Shown here piece by piece: positions 21,185-34,300 of a stretch of DNA of 64,000 bases (positions are counted from its first letter, which is position 1; each line of letters starts with the position of its first letter). The notes under the pieces are model-generated. The model saw only the letters and a list, made by a program, of their open reading frames with translations. It was not told where the DNA came from and ran no database searches. The translations under genes and the position numbers were made by a program. Source of the DNA: Notospermus geniculatus (taxonomy: Eukaryota; Nemertea; Pilidiophora; Heteronemertea; Lineidae); NCBI GenBank assembly GCA_002633025.1, contig NMRB01000133.1, forward strand, positions 165,470-229,469, in the 5' to 3' direction.

Positions 21185-22355
21185 GTGAAGTTCCATCCAC
21201 CATTTTCACCATTCTCAAATTGACGAAAATGACAAAGATCTGCACACTTCCGCCGAAATCTCAACCACAACCTCGATCTGAAGCTGAATGATGTGACACA
21301 GACAACCCCACAACAGTGACTTTGAAGACGCTGCGTCAGACTCGACCATTGGTGAATCATGGACTGTGTCACGTCACCCGGTTTCAGGTCAAGGTTGTGG
21401 CTATGATTTCGGTGGAAGTGCGCAGCTCTGCTAATTCGAGAATCGTCAATTGTGCTCGCTTCGGCTATGATATGGAGTCACTGTCGGCCAACGAAGAAAA
21501 CTAGGCCTAAGTCTGCCACCCAATGTAAGCACAGAATCACTTCAGAACAGACTTCAATCAGATAATTTCAGGGACATCATCTCTTACATCATCACTCGTG
21601 ATGCCTGGAAAGTTTGCTCTAGAACAAACTTGTTCTATTTTAAGTCATTTTTCGGCATGCCAAGCCAAAGAATGGAATATCTTCAGCAAAATTTCCTCTT
21701 GGAGGAAAAAAAAATTCCTACAGCAAGTTGCCTATGATACACACATCAATATACTATTGCATAAATAATAGTCATATGTTCACGGTTCATATAGTTATAT
21801 ACACAGACATCAAAGCCCTTTACAGAAGTGACCCAGTCTGGGAAAACCAGGCACGAATCTCCGAGGGGAAAAGTTGGTTGCATCGATGATTACACCACAA
21901 AGATGCAGTTACAGTATCAAAGAGAAGTGACAGTGGAACCTCCCTTAGCAGACACCTGTAACAAGAGGACACCTCTCTTTCAAGGACACCAAAGTTCAGT
22001 CCCAAAGCAAATTGATCATTTCTATACACGATTCTCAAATTCGCAGATCTGCGCACTCTGCCGAAATCTCAACCAGAACCGCGATCTGAAACCGGGTGAT
22101 GTGACGCAATCCATGATTTAGCAATGGTTGACCCTGGCACAATGTCATGGAAGTCGCTGTCGTGGGGTTGTCTGCGTCACGTCATTCAGCTTCAGATCGA
22201 GGTTGTGGTTGAGATTTTGGCGGAAGTGCACAGATTTTTGTTGTTTACGTCAATTTGAGAATTGTCTTTTCATTTCAACCTCTTTAATAAGAACACACCT
22301 CAATTAAGGACAGCAATCATCAGTCCAAAAGGTGTCCTTAATAGAGAGGTTTCAC
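21185..22355. mobile_element. Large foldback and pogo-like element complex
   Basis: CCGAAATCTCAACCACAACC near 21252 is inverted as GGTTGTGGTTGAGATTTTGG near 22203. A second pair (GGTTTCAGGTCAAGG near 21380; AACCGCGATCTGAAACCG near 22077) lies inside. The right arm is inserted in a CAGTGGAACCTCCC-ended element (21931-22355), whose intact relative is at 47210-47386. All short frames here are by-products of the arms. Confidence 0.5.
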
Positions 22356-22359
22356 TACA

Positions 22360-24150
22360 TTCTCAGCATAGAGTTGATGACCAAACACCAAAAGGGTGGT
22401 GAAGACCCTTTTTTACTGACAGGATATTTGTGCCTGTTTTTCGCCGAGAGGGTCACAAATGGCTTTGGTTTTTCAAAACAGGTCATTCTTGAGGTTGAGT
22501 ATGGATTCAAAGGAAGGCTGCTATTGTAATATATTCAGGCAGCGAAGGATCACGATGAAATTCTCGTATTCCTCAAAAGATCAGGGCTTTCAATTTCCAG
22601 GTAGAACTACCGTTAAACGGTAGCGCCCAAATTAGCCGCGCCCAAAATAGGCCTAAAAAATTTTTTTTTTCAAAAAAATTTTGAAAAAAAAAGTAGGCCT
22701 ATACCTAATGGCGATGTCTGCTTTGAAATAACATCTGAAAGTGTAAACAATTAATTGTGGACAACTGAGAAAAGATTTTATTTGTGAGCATCATTGAATC
22801 TTGCTGTTTTTTTCTTTTGTAAGATGTCTTCATCTCTGTAGCCATCACGTAAAGCAGACCAGGCCATGCAAAAATGCGCCCAAAATAGGCCTCTTGAAAA
22901 TACCTGGTATGCCCTCATCCTGGAAATTGAAACCCCTGAAGATGGCATCCATATCAGATTTACAACTATAACATTGTTCAGAACCATCTTTTGAGTGCAG
23001 ATACCGTACAACAAAATTGCAGTTGTAAGGTCACAGAGGTCCGGCATTGCCAGCGTCTGTCTAGCTTCGTCTGTTGGTGATGGTCGGCATTGCTGACCAC
23101 ACAGCAGGCTGTTGATATCTTCGAATCGAAGACCTGACACTGATGTTTTGATATGATAATATCGGAGGAGCTAGGTCCCAGTGTTAAAGCCAGGTCTTTC
23201 TGACCTTACAACTGTGATTTTGGTGTATATGGTGATCTCCATATACACTTATAACCACCCATAGCCTTGCACTAACAGGATTTCATAAAATGTGACATTC
23301 CCATCTACGTAGACTATGGCAAGCAGACACGGGTGCTCTATATGATTATGATTTATGTACTTATGCCTTGAGCACTCTGCCATCTATAGATAAATGGCAG
23401 TATCTCCTCTAATCAGCGGGAGCATGGGCAATTCAAGTAATGGCTCTATCGTGGGTTACAAACTACACTGTAGTCTAAAGCACAGCTATTGTTTCAATCA
23501 ACCACACCCCCACTGCTCATTTGTGGAGACAGATTAAGATATGTGCAAATTGAACCTTGACTTTGTAAATGTAAACCTGATGAAATCAATCGCTGGTTAA
23601 TATCGATGTTGGGCATTTACCCCCTTAGTTCGTATTCTACAGTGTGTCCAAAGAAAGTGCCCCTCTTTATATTCTTAGGATCTAGCTCATTCACTTCTGG
23701 GATTTGACTTGAAAGTGCCTGAAGAAGACCCTGTGTGGGGTCGAAAATTTGCAAATATCGGAGATGACTTGGATTATACTGTTTCACACTGTGTGTCATT
23801 TTTTGTGCTTTATTTTGTCTACCTTTTTATTTTCTGGGGTCCAGGTTATGTGGTGATCAACTCCGGTTTTAAACCTGGTCCCCGCTGGATTTTAACACCT
23901 ATCACGGACATTATTTTGGACATCCTGTAGTGGAGATACTGCCTTTTACTAATAGAGAGCAGCACTGAAGCTCTGATACGGATTAGTGTAACACGAAATA
24001 CCCAGGAAAGGAAATCGACACTAGAGACAGGTCATTTTCGAGCATTAAATGAAAAACAGCTAACATCATCTCCTTCATAAAGCATCCATCACTTGCACAC
24101 GGATCCTGTCCAACTCCAGTCCATTTACCCCAATTTTTCCAGATACATGT
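22360..24150. other. Non-coding stretch with repeat debris
   Basis: No convincing exon was seen. It includes GTAGCGCCCAAATTAGCCGC near 22620 (also found as GCCCAAATTA near 3905). A segment at 23690-23830 with TGTGGGGTCGAAAATTTGC is shared with the element at 38163-38528. Confidence 0.4.
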
Positions 24151-24152
24151 AT

Positions 24153-24890
24153 GTGACCCTCCGCTACAAATCCAGTGTTAAGTCACACAGAAAATGAGCC
24201 GAAACGGACTGACATGACACCAGGAGATAATGAAAGAAATACAATCACCCTGACTTCACTATACTCACTATAGACAGACAATACTGAAATTGACAAATGT
24301 GACCCTCCAGCACAAAACCAGTCATCAGTCACTATGAGGTTGGTGAGTTGGGCCCAACGCACTTGTCAATTTCAGTATTGCCTGTCTGTCTATTGTGAAG
24401 TGTGAGTGATTCTATTTCTATCTTTATCTCCTGGTGTCATCTCAGTACATTTACAGTTCATTCCACTTCCCAGTGGCGCGAGGTTTATCAACGATAGCTT
24501 CGCAACGGCTGGGTCAAATTTGACGAAACATACGTCAATCGACTTGTCTTTCTTGCCGATCCCTTTCTCAAAACCCATTTCATTTCGTCAAGGTGTTCAG
24601 TGCAGTTTACACGTGCGCGATGCATTGCGCCATTTCAAAATGGCCACCATTTCGGCCGTCAAAACAAACTGTGATTTGTGAAGGAACTTTTTTCTGTCAC
24701 GTTTTGTGGGAAAATGACAGTGATGATGGCTGTAGCGCCAAAAAAGACAAATTGATTGATGTGTGGTATGTCAAATTCGGCCCAGCCCTTGTGGAGCTAT
24801 CGTTGATAAACCTCGCACCACTCGGAACTGGAATGGAGAGTAGGCTCATTTTCTGTGTGACTTAACACTGGTTTTGTAGCGGAGGGTCAC
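24153..24890. mobile_element. F2 element carrying a nested F1 copy
   Basis: Outer termini GTGACCCTCCGCTACAAATC and GGTTTTGTAGCGGAGGGTCAC (last 20 bases given as GTTTTGTAGCGGAGGGTCAC), together with AAGTCACACAGAAAATGAGC and its inverse, define F2. Inside are a second GTGACCCTCCAGC start (24299) and a complete F1 copy (24434-24845). At least two insertion events have occurred. Confidence 0.6.
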
Positions 24891-25062
24891 ATATGATAAT
24901 GTAGAAGTCCACTTGATCGTATTTTTGACGGACTAGTTTTGGACCAAATCTGCGTGCCACTGGCAACGCTTAAGAGGGACCCATTTCAGGGTTACCCCAG
25001 ACCCACATGATGAAATGTCATCTGCAGCACCTAAAACATCAGAAATTGACAACGAACAGAAA

Positions 25063-27305
<2,243 letters not shown>

Positions 27306-27422
27306 CTTTAAAAAAATTAACAATTTCAATGAAAGCCAAGAAACTGTGATCATGGAACTGTATTTTCCATCAGTGCCGATGCCACAGCATTATTGGACCT
27401 TAGTCGGGCAGATATGTAACAA

Positions 27423-27650
27423 ATGAAATGGCCAGGGCCATTGTGCTCACCTCTGTGACAAGTCTCCATGGTTAAGTGTGAAACTATGACTCTCATGGTG
27501 AATGTTGANCATATTCATAAAAGCTTCCTAGCTAATACATGTAGTTGGTTGCTAGTTGTGTACATTGGCCTGTACAAACTGGACACTTTAGCAAGTAACT
27601 ATAAAGCCTAGCAAGGTTTTATAAATATGGGGCCTGGTGGTCAAACCAAT
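27423..27650. repeat. Truncated repeat, single N, and MITE copy
   Basis: Positions 27423-27508 repeat the first ~86 bases of the element at 28651, including GGCCAGGGCCATTGTGCTC. An N at 27509 follows. The CCATATTCA palindromic MITE (27510-27633, relative of 3131-3237) comes next. A fresh start of the same repeat follows at 27646. The N at an element boundary suggests a contig join. Confidence 0.6.
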
Positions 27651-28159
27651 AAAATGGCCAGGGCCATTGTGCTCACCTCTGTGACAAGTCTCCATGGTTA
27701 TGTGAAACTATGACTCTCATGGTGAATGTTGAAGGATCAGTACAGATAAGATGAAGCTGAACAAACCAAGAAGTATTTTTATGATCTGATCAGTATTATC
27801 AGTCAATGACATAAACTCAGGTGATGGCACCCAGAACGAGTACAATTTCTGAATACAATGAATACAAGTGGTATTTGTGAACAAACTGCTTTCCTGTCTA
27901 GGTCACAGATGTCAAAAATTCTATTTTTCAAGATGGCCACCTGGTGGCCACACGTGACGTTCGTTGGGACTGAAATATCAGCAGGAATGTACAGGATACT
28001 TGCATAGATATTTAGACAACACTGAAACATCGTAACAATTACTACCGATGAGATATGGCCAAAGTCAGTTTTTCAAGATGGCAGCTTGGCAGCCATGTTG
28101 AACTCCAATTGAACCGAAATTTGGCATATAAGTAGACAGTACCAAGACACATATTTAGG
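27646..28159 (-). repeat. Direct repeat copy 1 (of 28651-29164)
   Basis: About 510 bp, nearly identical to 28651-29164, including the palindrome GGCCACCTGGTGGCC and TTTTCAAGATGGC words. It ends (CATATTTAGG) exactly where the reductase terminal exon's unique sequence begins, and it supplies that exon's last codons on the minus strand. Confidence 0.8.
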
Positions 28160-28324
28160 ATCGTCTTTCTTCTCTTCCGTGTCTTCTTTCTTGTTCTCTT
28201 CATCTTTATTTTCTTCCTTCTTATCACCATCTTCCCCATCCTTCTTCTCCGGTGCATCCTCTCCTTCCTTCTCCTTCTCAACATCACCATTCTGCTTCTT
28301 CTCTTCATCTTTAATCTCCTCAGC
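28073..28324 (-). CDS. Reductase exon 9: charged tail ending in repeat-derived sequence
   Basis: Acceptor TTGTTCTCCAG; begins AEEIKDEEKKQNGDVEK. About 55 Lys/Glu/Asp-rich codons run to DD at 28160. The frame then enters the repeat copy 27646-28159 and adds 28 residues (PKYVSWYCLLICQ...) before TGA 28075-28073. The true gene may instead splice or end elsewhere. Confidence 0.6.
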   Translation of the reverse strand, partial: AEEIKDEEKKQNGDVEKEKEGEDAPEKKDGEDGDKKEENKDEENKKEDTEEKKDDPKYVSWYCLLICQISVQLEFNMAAKLPS

Positions 28325-31300
28325 CTGGAGAACAAGAGGATAAAGTCAAGGTCAAATCTAAACACAAAAGGCCAAGGTCAAATCCAAACACAAAAGGTCA
28401 AGATCAAGGAACATAATATAGAAAGTGAAGGACACATTTTGGAAAATACAGAATAGAAGGTGTCTCAAGGTCAAGGCCATATGCTGGAAATTTCACACAA
28501 GGCCAAGGTCACATAGATGAGTTTCGCTAGTGGCTATCTTGCCAAAATTAGGTCATCGTCGTGGGGATTTCTAGTAATCTTGCGCATGCAGCCCCCCCCC
28601 ACACACACACACTGGGGATGCAGAACATGTAAGTTGAGTCATATGTAATGAAATGGCCAGGGCCATTGTGCTCACCTCTGTGACAAGTCTCCATGGTTAA
28701 GTGTGAAACTATGACTCTCATGGTGAATGTTGAAGGATCAGTACAGATAAGATGAAGCTGAACAAACCAAGAAGTATTTTTATGATCTGATCAGTATTAT
28801 CAGTCAATGACATAAACTCAGGTGATGGCACCCGGAAGGAGTACAATTTCTGAATACAATGAATACAAGTGGTATTTGTGAACAAACTGCTTTCCTGTCT
28901 AGGTCACAGATGTCAAAAATTCTATTTTTCAAGATGGCCACCTGGTGGCCACACGTGACGTTCGTTGGGACTGAAATATCAGCAGGAATGTACAGGATTA
29001 TACTTGCATAGATATTTAGACAACACTGAAACATCGTAACATTTACTACCGATGAGATATGGCCAAAGTCAATTTTTCAAGATGGCAGCTTGGCAGCCAT
29101 GTTGAACTCCAATTGAACCGAAATTTGGCATATAAGTAGACAGTACCAAGACACATATTTAGGCACAGTTAAAGCATCCTAGCTCCCACTATTTATGAGG
29201 TGTGGGTCGAAGTCCATTTTTCAAGATGGCTCCCTGGCGGCCATATTTGACGTCGAATCTGACTGAAATTTACCATATATTTTTATGGTACCTAGATATA
29301 TATTTTGACAACGTTAAAACATCCTACCTACTCCTATTTATAAAATGTGGGTCAAAGTCCATTTTTCAAGATGGCTTCCTGGCGGCCATATTTGAAGTCC
29401 GATCGGGTTGAAATTTGGTGCATTCGTGCAGGGTGCCTAGATATATCTTCACCCCAAATCACAACACTCTATGTCAAATAGCAATGAAATGTGCCACCAA
29501 ACAGTGAATTTTGAACTTTGACCTCTGTGACCTTGAAAAGTAGGTCAAATCAAAAACCCGGGATTTATGTGATGAAGTCTCACCAGAGGAACCCACCATA
29601 AAAGTTTCGTGGTTCTAGCTAACAGCGTTCAGGAGATACGGCCGAAAGAAGGTTTTCACAAAGCGCCCCCTACAGGCCAGAGTGTACAAGCAACAGCGCT
29701 AAGTTTCGGTCCAGAGATAGTTTTTACCATAGGGTACCTGTACTCCAAATTTCAAGTTTGTAACCCAAGCGGTTTAGAAACGTGCCACCCCTGTTAACGA
29801 CGACGGACGACGGACGACGACGACGGACGACGACGACGGACGACGACGGACGACGGACGACACACCATGAGAGAAGCTCACCTCCACAGAGGTGAGCTAA
29901 AAATGAATGGCGATGACCTAGTTATTGGCAAGATGGTGCAAGCGGAACTGGTCTACATCTAAACAAGGAAGGTATTCCTCACATCTCCATCAGCCTTGCC
30001 CTCCTCGGCTTGTTCTGGTTGTTCGGCCGTTTCCTTTTTCTTCTTTTCCTTCTTCGGCTTGGGTTTCTTCACCATGCCTTTCTCAATCATACTGGTACAC
30101 ATCTCCAGCAGGGTCTCCTCAAAGTTGCGGGGCTCAATCTCCAGCTTCTCCTTCATCTGAATTGAAAGAAATGTGAAGTTTTTAAAGCACTGAATTCTGG
30201 TAGAAACCATACCACTGTCAAAGGTGTTTTAATGAATCTACTGGTAACATGAATGCCCCAGCAGCCTGCACTGCTTGGGCTTCAACAGGAGCAGCGCCAG
30301 GCCTTTCCGTTTGACGGGCGCAAAAATGCATGCGCCTCGCAAACAATAGAATTTCTATTGTTTGCAAGGCACATGCATTTTCGCGCCCGTCAAACAGAAA
30401 GGCCTGCAGCGCATTTGCGGGAGCTGCATGGATGGAAACTACAGCTATCTATCATCTCCTAATCTCTTGGTTAGGGAAAACTCAGTACTCGTCAACTGTG
30501 AGGCGGTCTAGGAAAACCCATTCGATGACGCTGAATGATCAACAAGGGCTGTCAGATTGCCTGTGCATTGATCTACTAGAGTTTACCTGTTACATAGTAC
30601 ATTTCAGCTATTGAAATGTGCGGATTCACCAAGGCCATTAACACTTTCCTCAAATGTGACATCTGCACAATAATACACCAAGTGACATTTGAATCAGTGG
30701 CCTTCAGAAGATATTGGGACATTCCAATCATTACCTACCCTTGTATTGTCAAACTTCGTGACCTTCCCAATCTGTGGCAGCACCATCTTGGTAGTCTTAT
30801 CAAAAAGACCAAAGATCCAAGCAGCAAAATAAGGACAGTTGGCGGTAGGGACGTTGTAGCCCTTTGGTTTGAACTCCTTGGCAATGATCTGGGCCATCTC
30901 CCTCAACCAGATGTTCGTGTTCACAAGAAGATGTCGGTGACCTAAAGAAAATTAGAAGGAATTGTAGAGGAATGTTTGACTGCCAATCATGATCTGAGCC
31001 AGAGACTACAAAATGACAAAGGCCTGGAATTTCTTTGGAAATTGTCGCACGGCTGCATGAAGATCGGACACAGGCCTTGCAGCCGATTCCTGAACGTGGA
31101 GTGAAAGGTGCACTCTCTCACGAATTCTCTGTCTAGAGTGCAAACTTTTGAGATGTCTTAAGACTACAGGGGCCCACGTTCTCCCTTCAGTCTCCTGAGA
31201 GGTGGATTTGCCCTTTTTGTGGCTAAAATTCCATTGCGACAATGAGGAACCTACAGATCGACTCCACATAGCGGTGCAGCAAGTATAAGACCCTCGTTTT

Positions 31301-34300
31301 GCCCTGTCGCACAGCATGAAGGACGTTCGTAATTGCTTCATTTCACCAAATTTTTAATGTCTAAAGCCAGCAGCACACCAGGTGATATTGCAAGTGATCT
31401 GATCCCAAGTGATCTGATCGCCTTGTTTGCGGCGGCTGGCAGGAAGATTGGTGCTGATCTGGGGTAGCCACATAGAAACCCCGCTAGTGCTTCGACAGCC
31501 TATCGGTGTTAAAATGCATGGAAAAATGTACAGCACTATCGGCAGATGGGCTCCGCTAGCACGAGCGGAGTTTCTATGTGGCCACCCCTGATCGTTTGCG
31601 ATATCGCCTGGTATACTGCTGGCTTCAGGGGTCTTATGCACGTGGTGCCACCTGGTGGGTTGCAGGGTCCCCATTGAACCTATTTTAGCTTCTTTCCTCA
31701 CTGGTTCCAACTTACCTGCAGCCTCCTCCGATGTCATGGCTTTGATATGGGCAAGAGCGACATCTCTTACATCCACGACCGGGAAGTTAAGTCGTGGGCA
31801 CGCCGGCATCGAACGCTCTAACAATCGGCGACACAACTGAAAGCAAGTGGATGCAGTTATGGGTTAAATACGATTAACTTTAAATTAAAATAATCGCATG
31901 CAAAATGTATGATTGAAATAAATGATAGGTTAGGGTTAATATCATTATCACATAAAATAAAATGAGAAATCAAATAATTACATAATAAATTAAAGTGACT
32001 GAAGCTTCCCGCTTTATCTGACATTGTAACTCATTTACGAGAGTGCCGCACCTCAAAATGCCCATCCCAGTCGAGGCTTTGGGCATCAAGATCTTATCGA
32101 GCATTCATACTGAAATCATTATCATTGTATCTCAATGTTGGCCAATGCTTAGTTCTGCCACAACCCTTGCAGCTACAATATGGCAGAGCCAAGTGGCTGG
32201 TGTGCTGGCCTCGGAGCTAGAAGTTAAGGCAATGTTGTGCGCGATCACTACGTGGATGGCCGACGCCGGCACGAGTATGATAAATCTGGCAGACCTTCCC
32301 AGTCGAACCTGGAAAGTGTAGTTCAGCACTGAGACGCAGAGTGGCGCTAAGTGACTCGAGGACGAGTCATCTCTGTCCGAAGGGGGAGATGGTGCATTGA
32401 ACCCCTTGCAGCTACTATATGGCACGGCTTAACCCGCCGGCCATGGAGGATTTCCTTTATGGCCTAGTGGTTGGCGCGTTGACCTCTGAGCTAGAAGTTA
32501 CGTTGAGTGCGACCACGTAATGTGGATGGGTGACCGGTGCACGTATAGGTCTCTTGCCATCATCATGAGTATGTCCTTGCATAATGCAAAGAAGTCATTA
32601 TCTCCTGCAATAACACTTGGTCTCTCTCATTCATCACAGAGATAACAGCTATTCCATCTATTCTGGGTCCAGCACGAATCATGTCCACGTTGGTGACAGT
32701 GACTCATAACGGGCCGACCTTGAAACAACCGGGACGTTAGATCTTGACTCATCAATCAGGATATGGACAGGACCGCGATATGATGGGCAGATTTATCAAA
32801 CAGCACACTTAACCCTCAGTAAGTAGACCCATATTGACAGTGAGAACATCAGGGGTTCTCAGCGCTCGCTCCCGTGCGGTGACGAAGGGAGCGAGCACTA
32901 AGAACCCCTGATGTTCTCAGGATGAATATTGGTGAAGGAATGCCCCATCCCATCTGTATAATACGACGTTTTGAATGACTCCAAGGGATCGACGCAAAAA
33001 GTTTGAAAGGGCTATGCAGGGCTGCCAACCCTTTATCGTCCAACTGTGTACTCCTAGGTATAACTTAGTGTATTTTGGGGGGTTCAAAGTGTATTTTAAA
33101 CTATGCCTCAAAATTAGGTGTATTTTCCTTCCAAATAAGTGTATTTTGTGCTTTGTGCAGAAGGAAGACTAATTTTGCACTTTGGCGTGTAAAAAATGAC
33201 ACCGGAGGCCATTTTGAACAAAAAACAAAAAAAAAATTTCAAAAAAAAAATATTTTTTCAAAAAAAAAATTTTTGACATTTTTTCTCCCCCTCTTTGACA
33301 ATCCTGGCAGAATCCCTGATAAATAGCACATTCCTTATTCCACTATTGAAGTCGGGCTCTCAACAACAGTTAGGATAATGGCTGCTGCCCCTGGACAATT
33401 TTAGTCCATATTAGTTTTTGGTAATAATGGGTTAAAAAGCAACAAGTGTACCTATCCAGCTTGTGTAGGATCAGGAAGGGGTTAAACAGGATATATTTCC
33501 ACAATAGCTAATGCCTATGCATTGTAAACACCAAATGATTGACGTCAATATTCGTTCTACATCACATAAATCACTGTTATTTCAGTGAGAGTTTGAATTT
33601 CCCGCCTCTTGCAGGCAGTGCTGATCTGCTCAGTAAGGTGCTCAGATCGTCAAATTTGAAACACCATGTGTCGGTCTGATCCAGTGCGTCTGGCCGTTGG
33701 TGATGTCCTTGTGCCAACACAGAAACCCCCCAAAAGGGCCAAGAACTTCAGAGGAAGGTGTTGGGGATGGATTGGAGACTTTGAAGGAGAAAATTTGAAC
33801 ATAAATATCCGTATTCCACAGAAAAAAATCCTGTANTCCCGTATTTCAACACTGCAAATCGTACTGTCGTATTGATGGTGTCATTCCCGTATCAAATACG
33901 CGTATCCCGTATGGGTTGGCAGCCCTGGGCTATGTATTCCTTCCTTATCCTGTGCTAAACATACCCGCGTTAAGGGAGACGTTAAACTTCCGCTTTTCAA
34001 CCTCGCCCCATGTAGAGTAACTCTCGTCCCTTGGGTATCCACACATGCATTGTATTGTAATCATACCTTCTCCAACACTGGGGCGAAAGTCAAGACTACG
34101 GTATTGGAGAATGATGCAATCACTGCCAGTGGCGCCGGCTGTCGACAAAAAGTGGCAATAGCATGGCCCTGACTTTCACTAGAGTAGAGCTTTGATTCTC
34201 ATTGATTCACTTTCTGGGGGATTTGAACTTTCTCCCCTACATGTGTTTTTTAAGCATTTGCCACTCTCCCCCCCCCCCCACCCCCTCCAACTTTTTGTGT

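Noticed and set aside
28042-28365. Arg/Lys-rich 107-codon frame (KRRSRM..., RRKERM...)
   Set aside because: It is the out-of-frame reading of reductase exon 9. The Lys/Glu frame has the correct acceptor and phase.
29796-29865. GACGAC run as coding acidic repeat (Asp/Glu)
   Set aside because: It is a microsatellite at the end of a dispersed repeat, with no frame extending into unique sequence.
31006-31341. 111-codon minus-strand frame between reductase exons
   Set aside because: It lies inside an intron bounded by phase-consistent exons and has no SDR or other motif.
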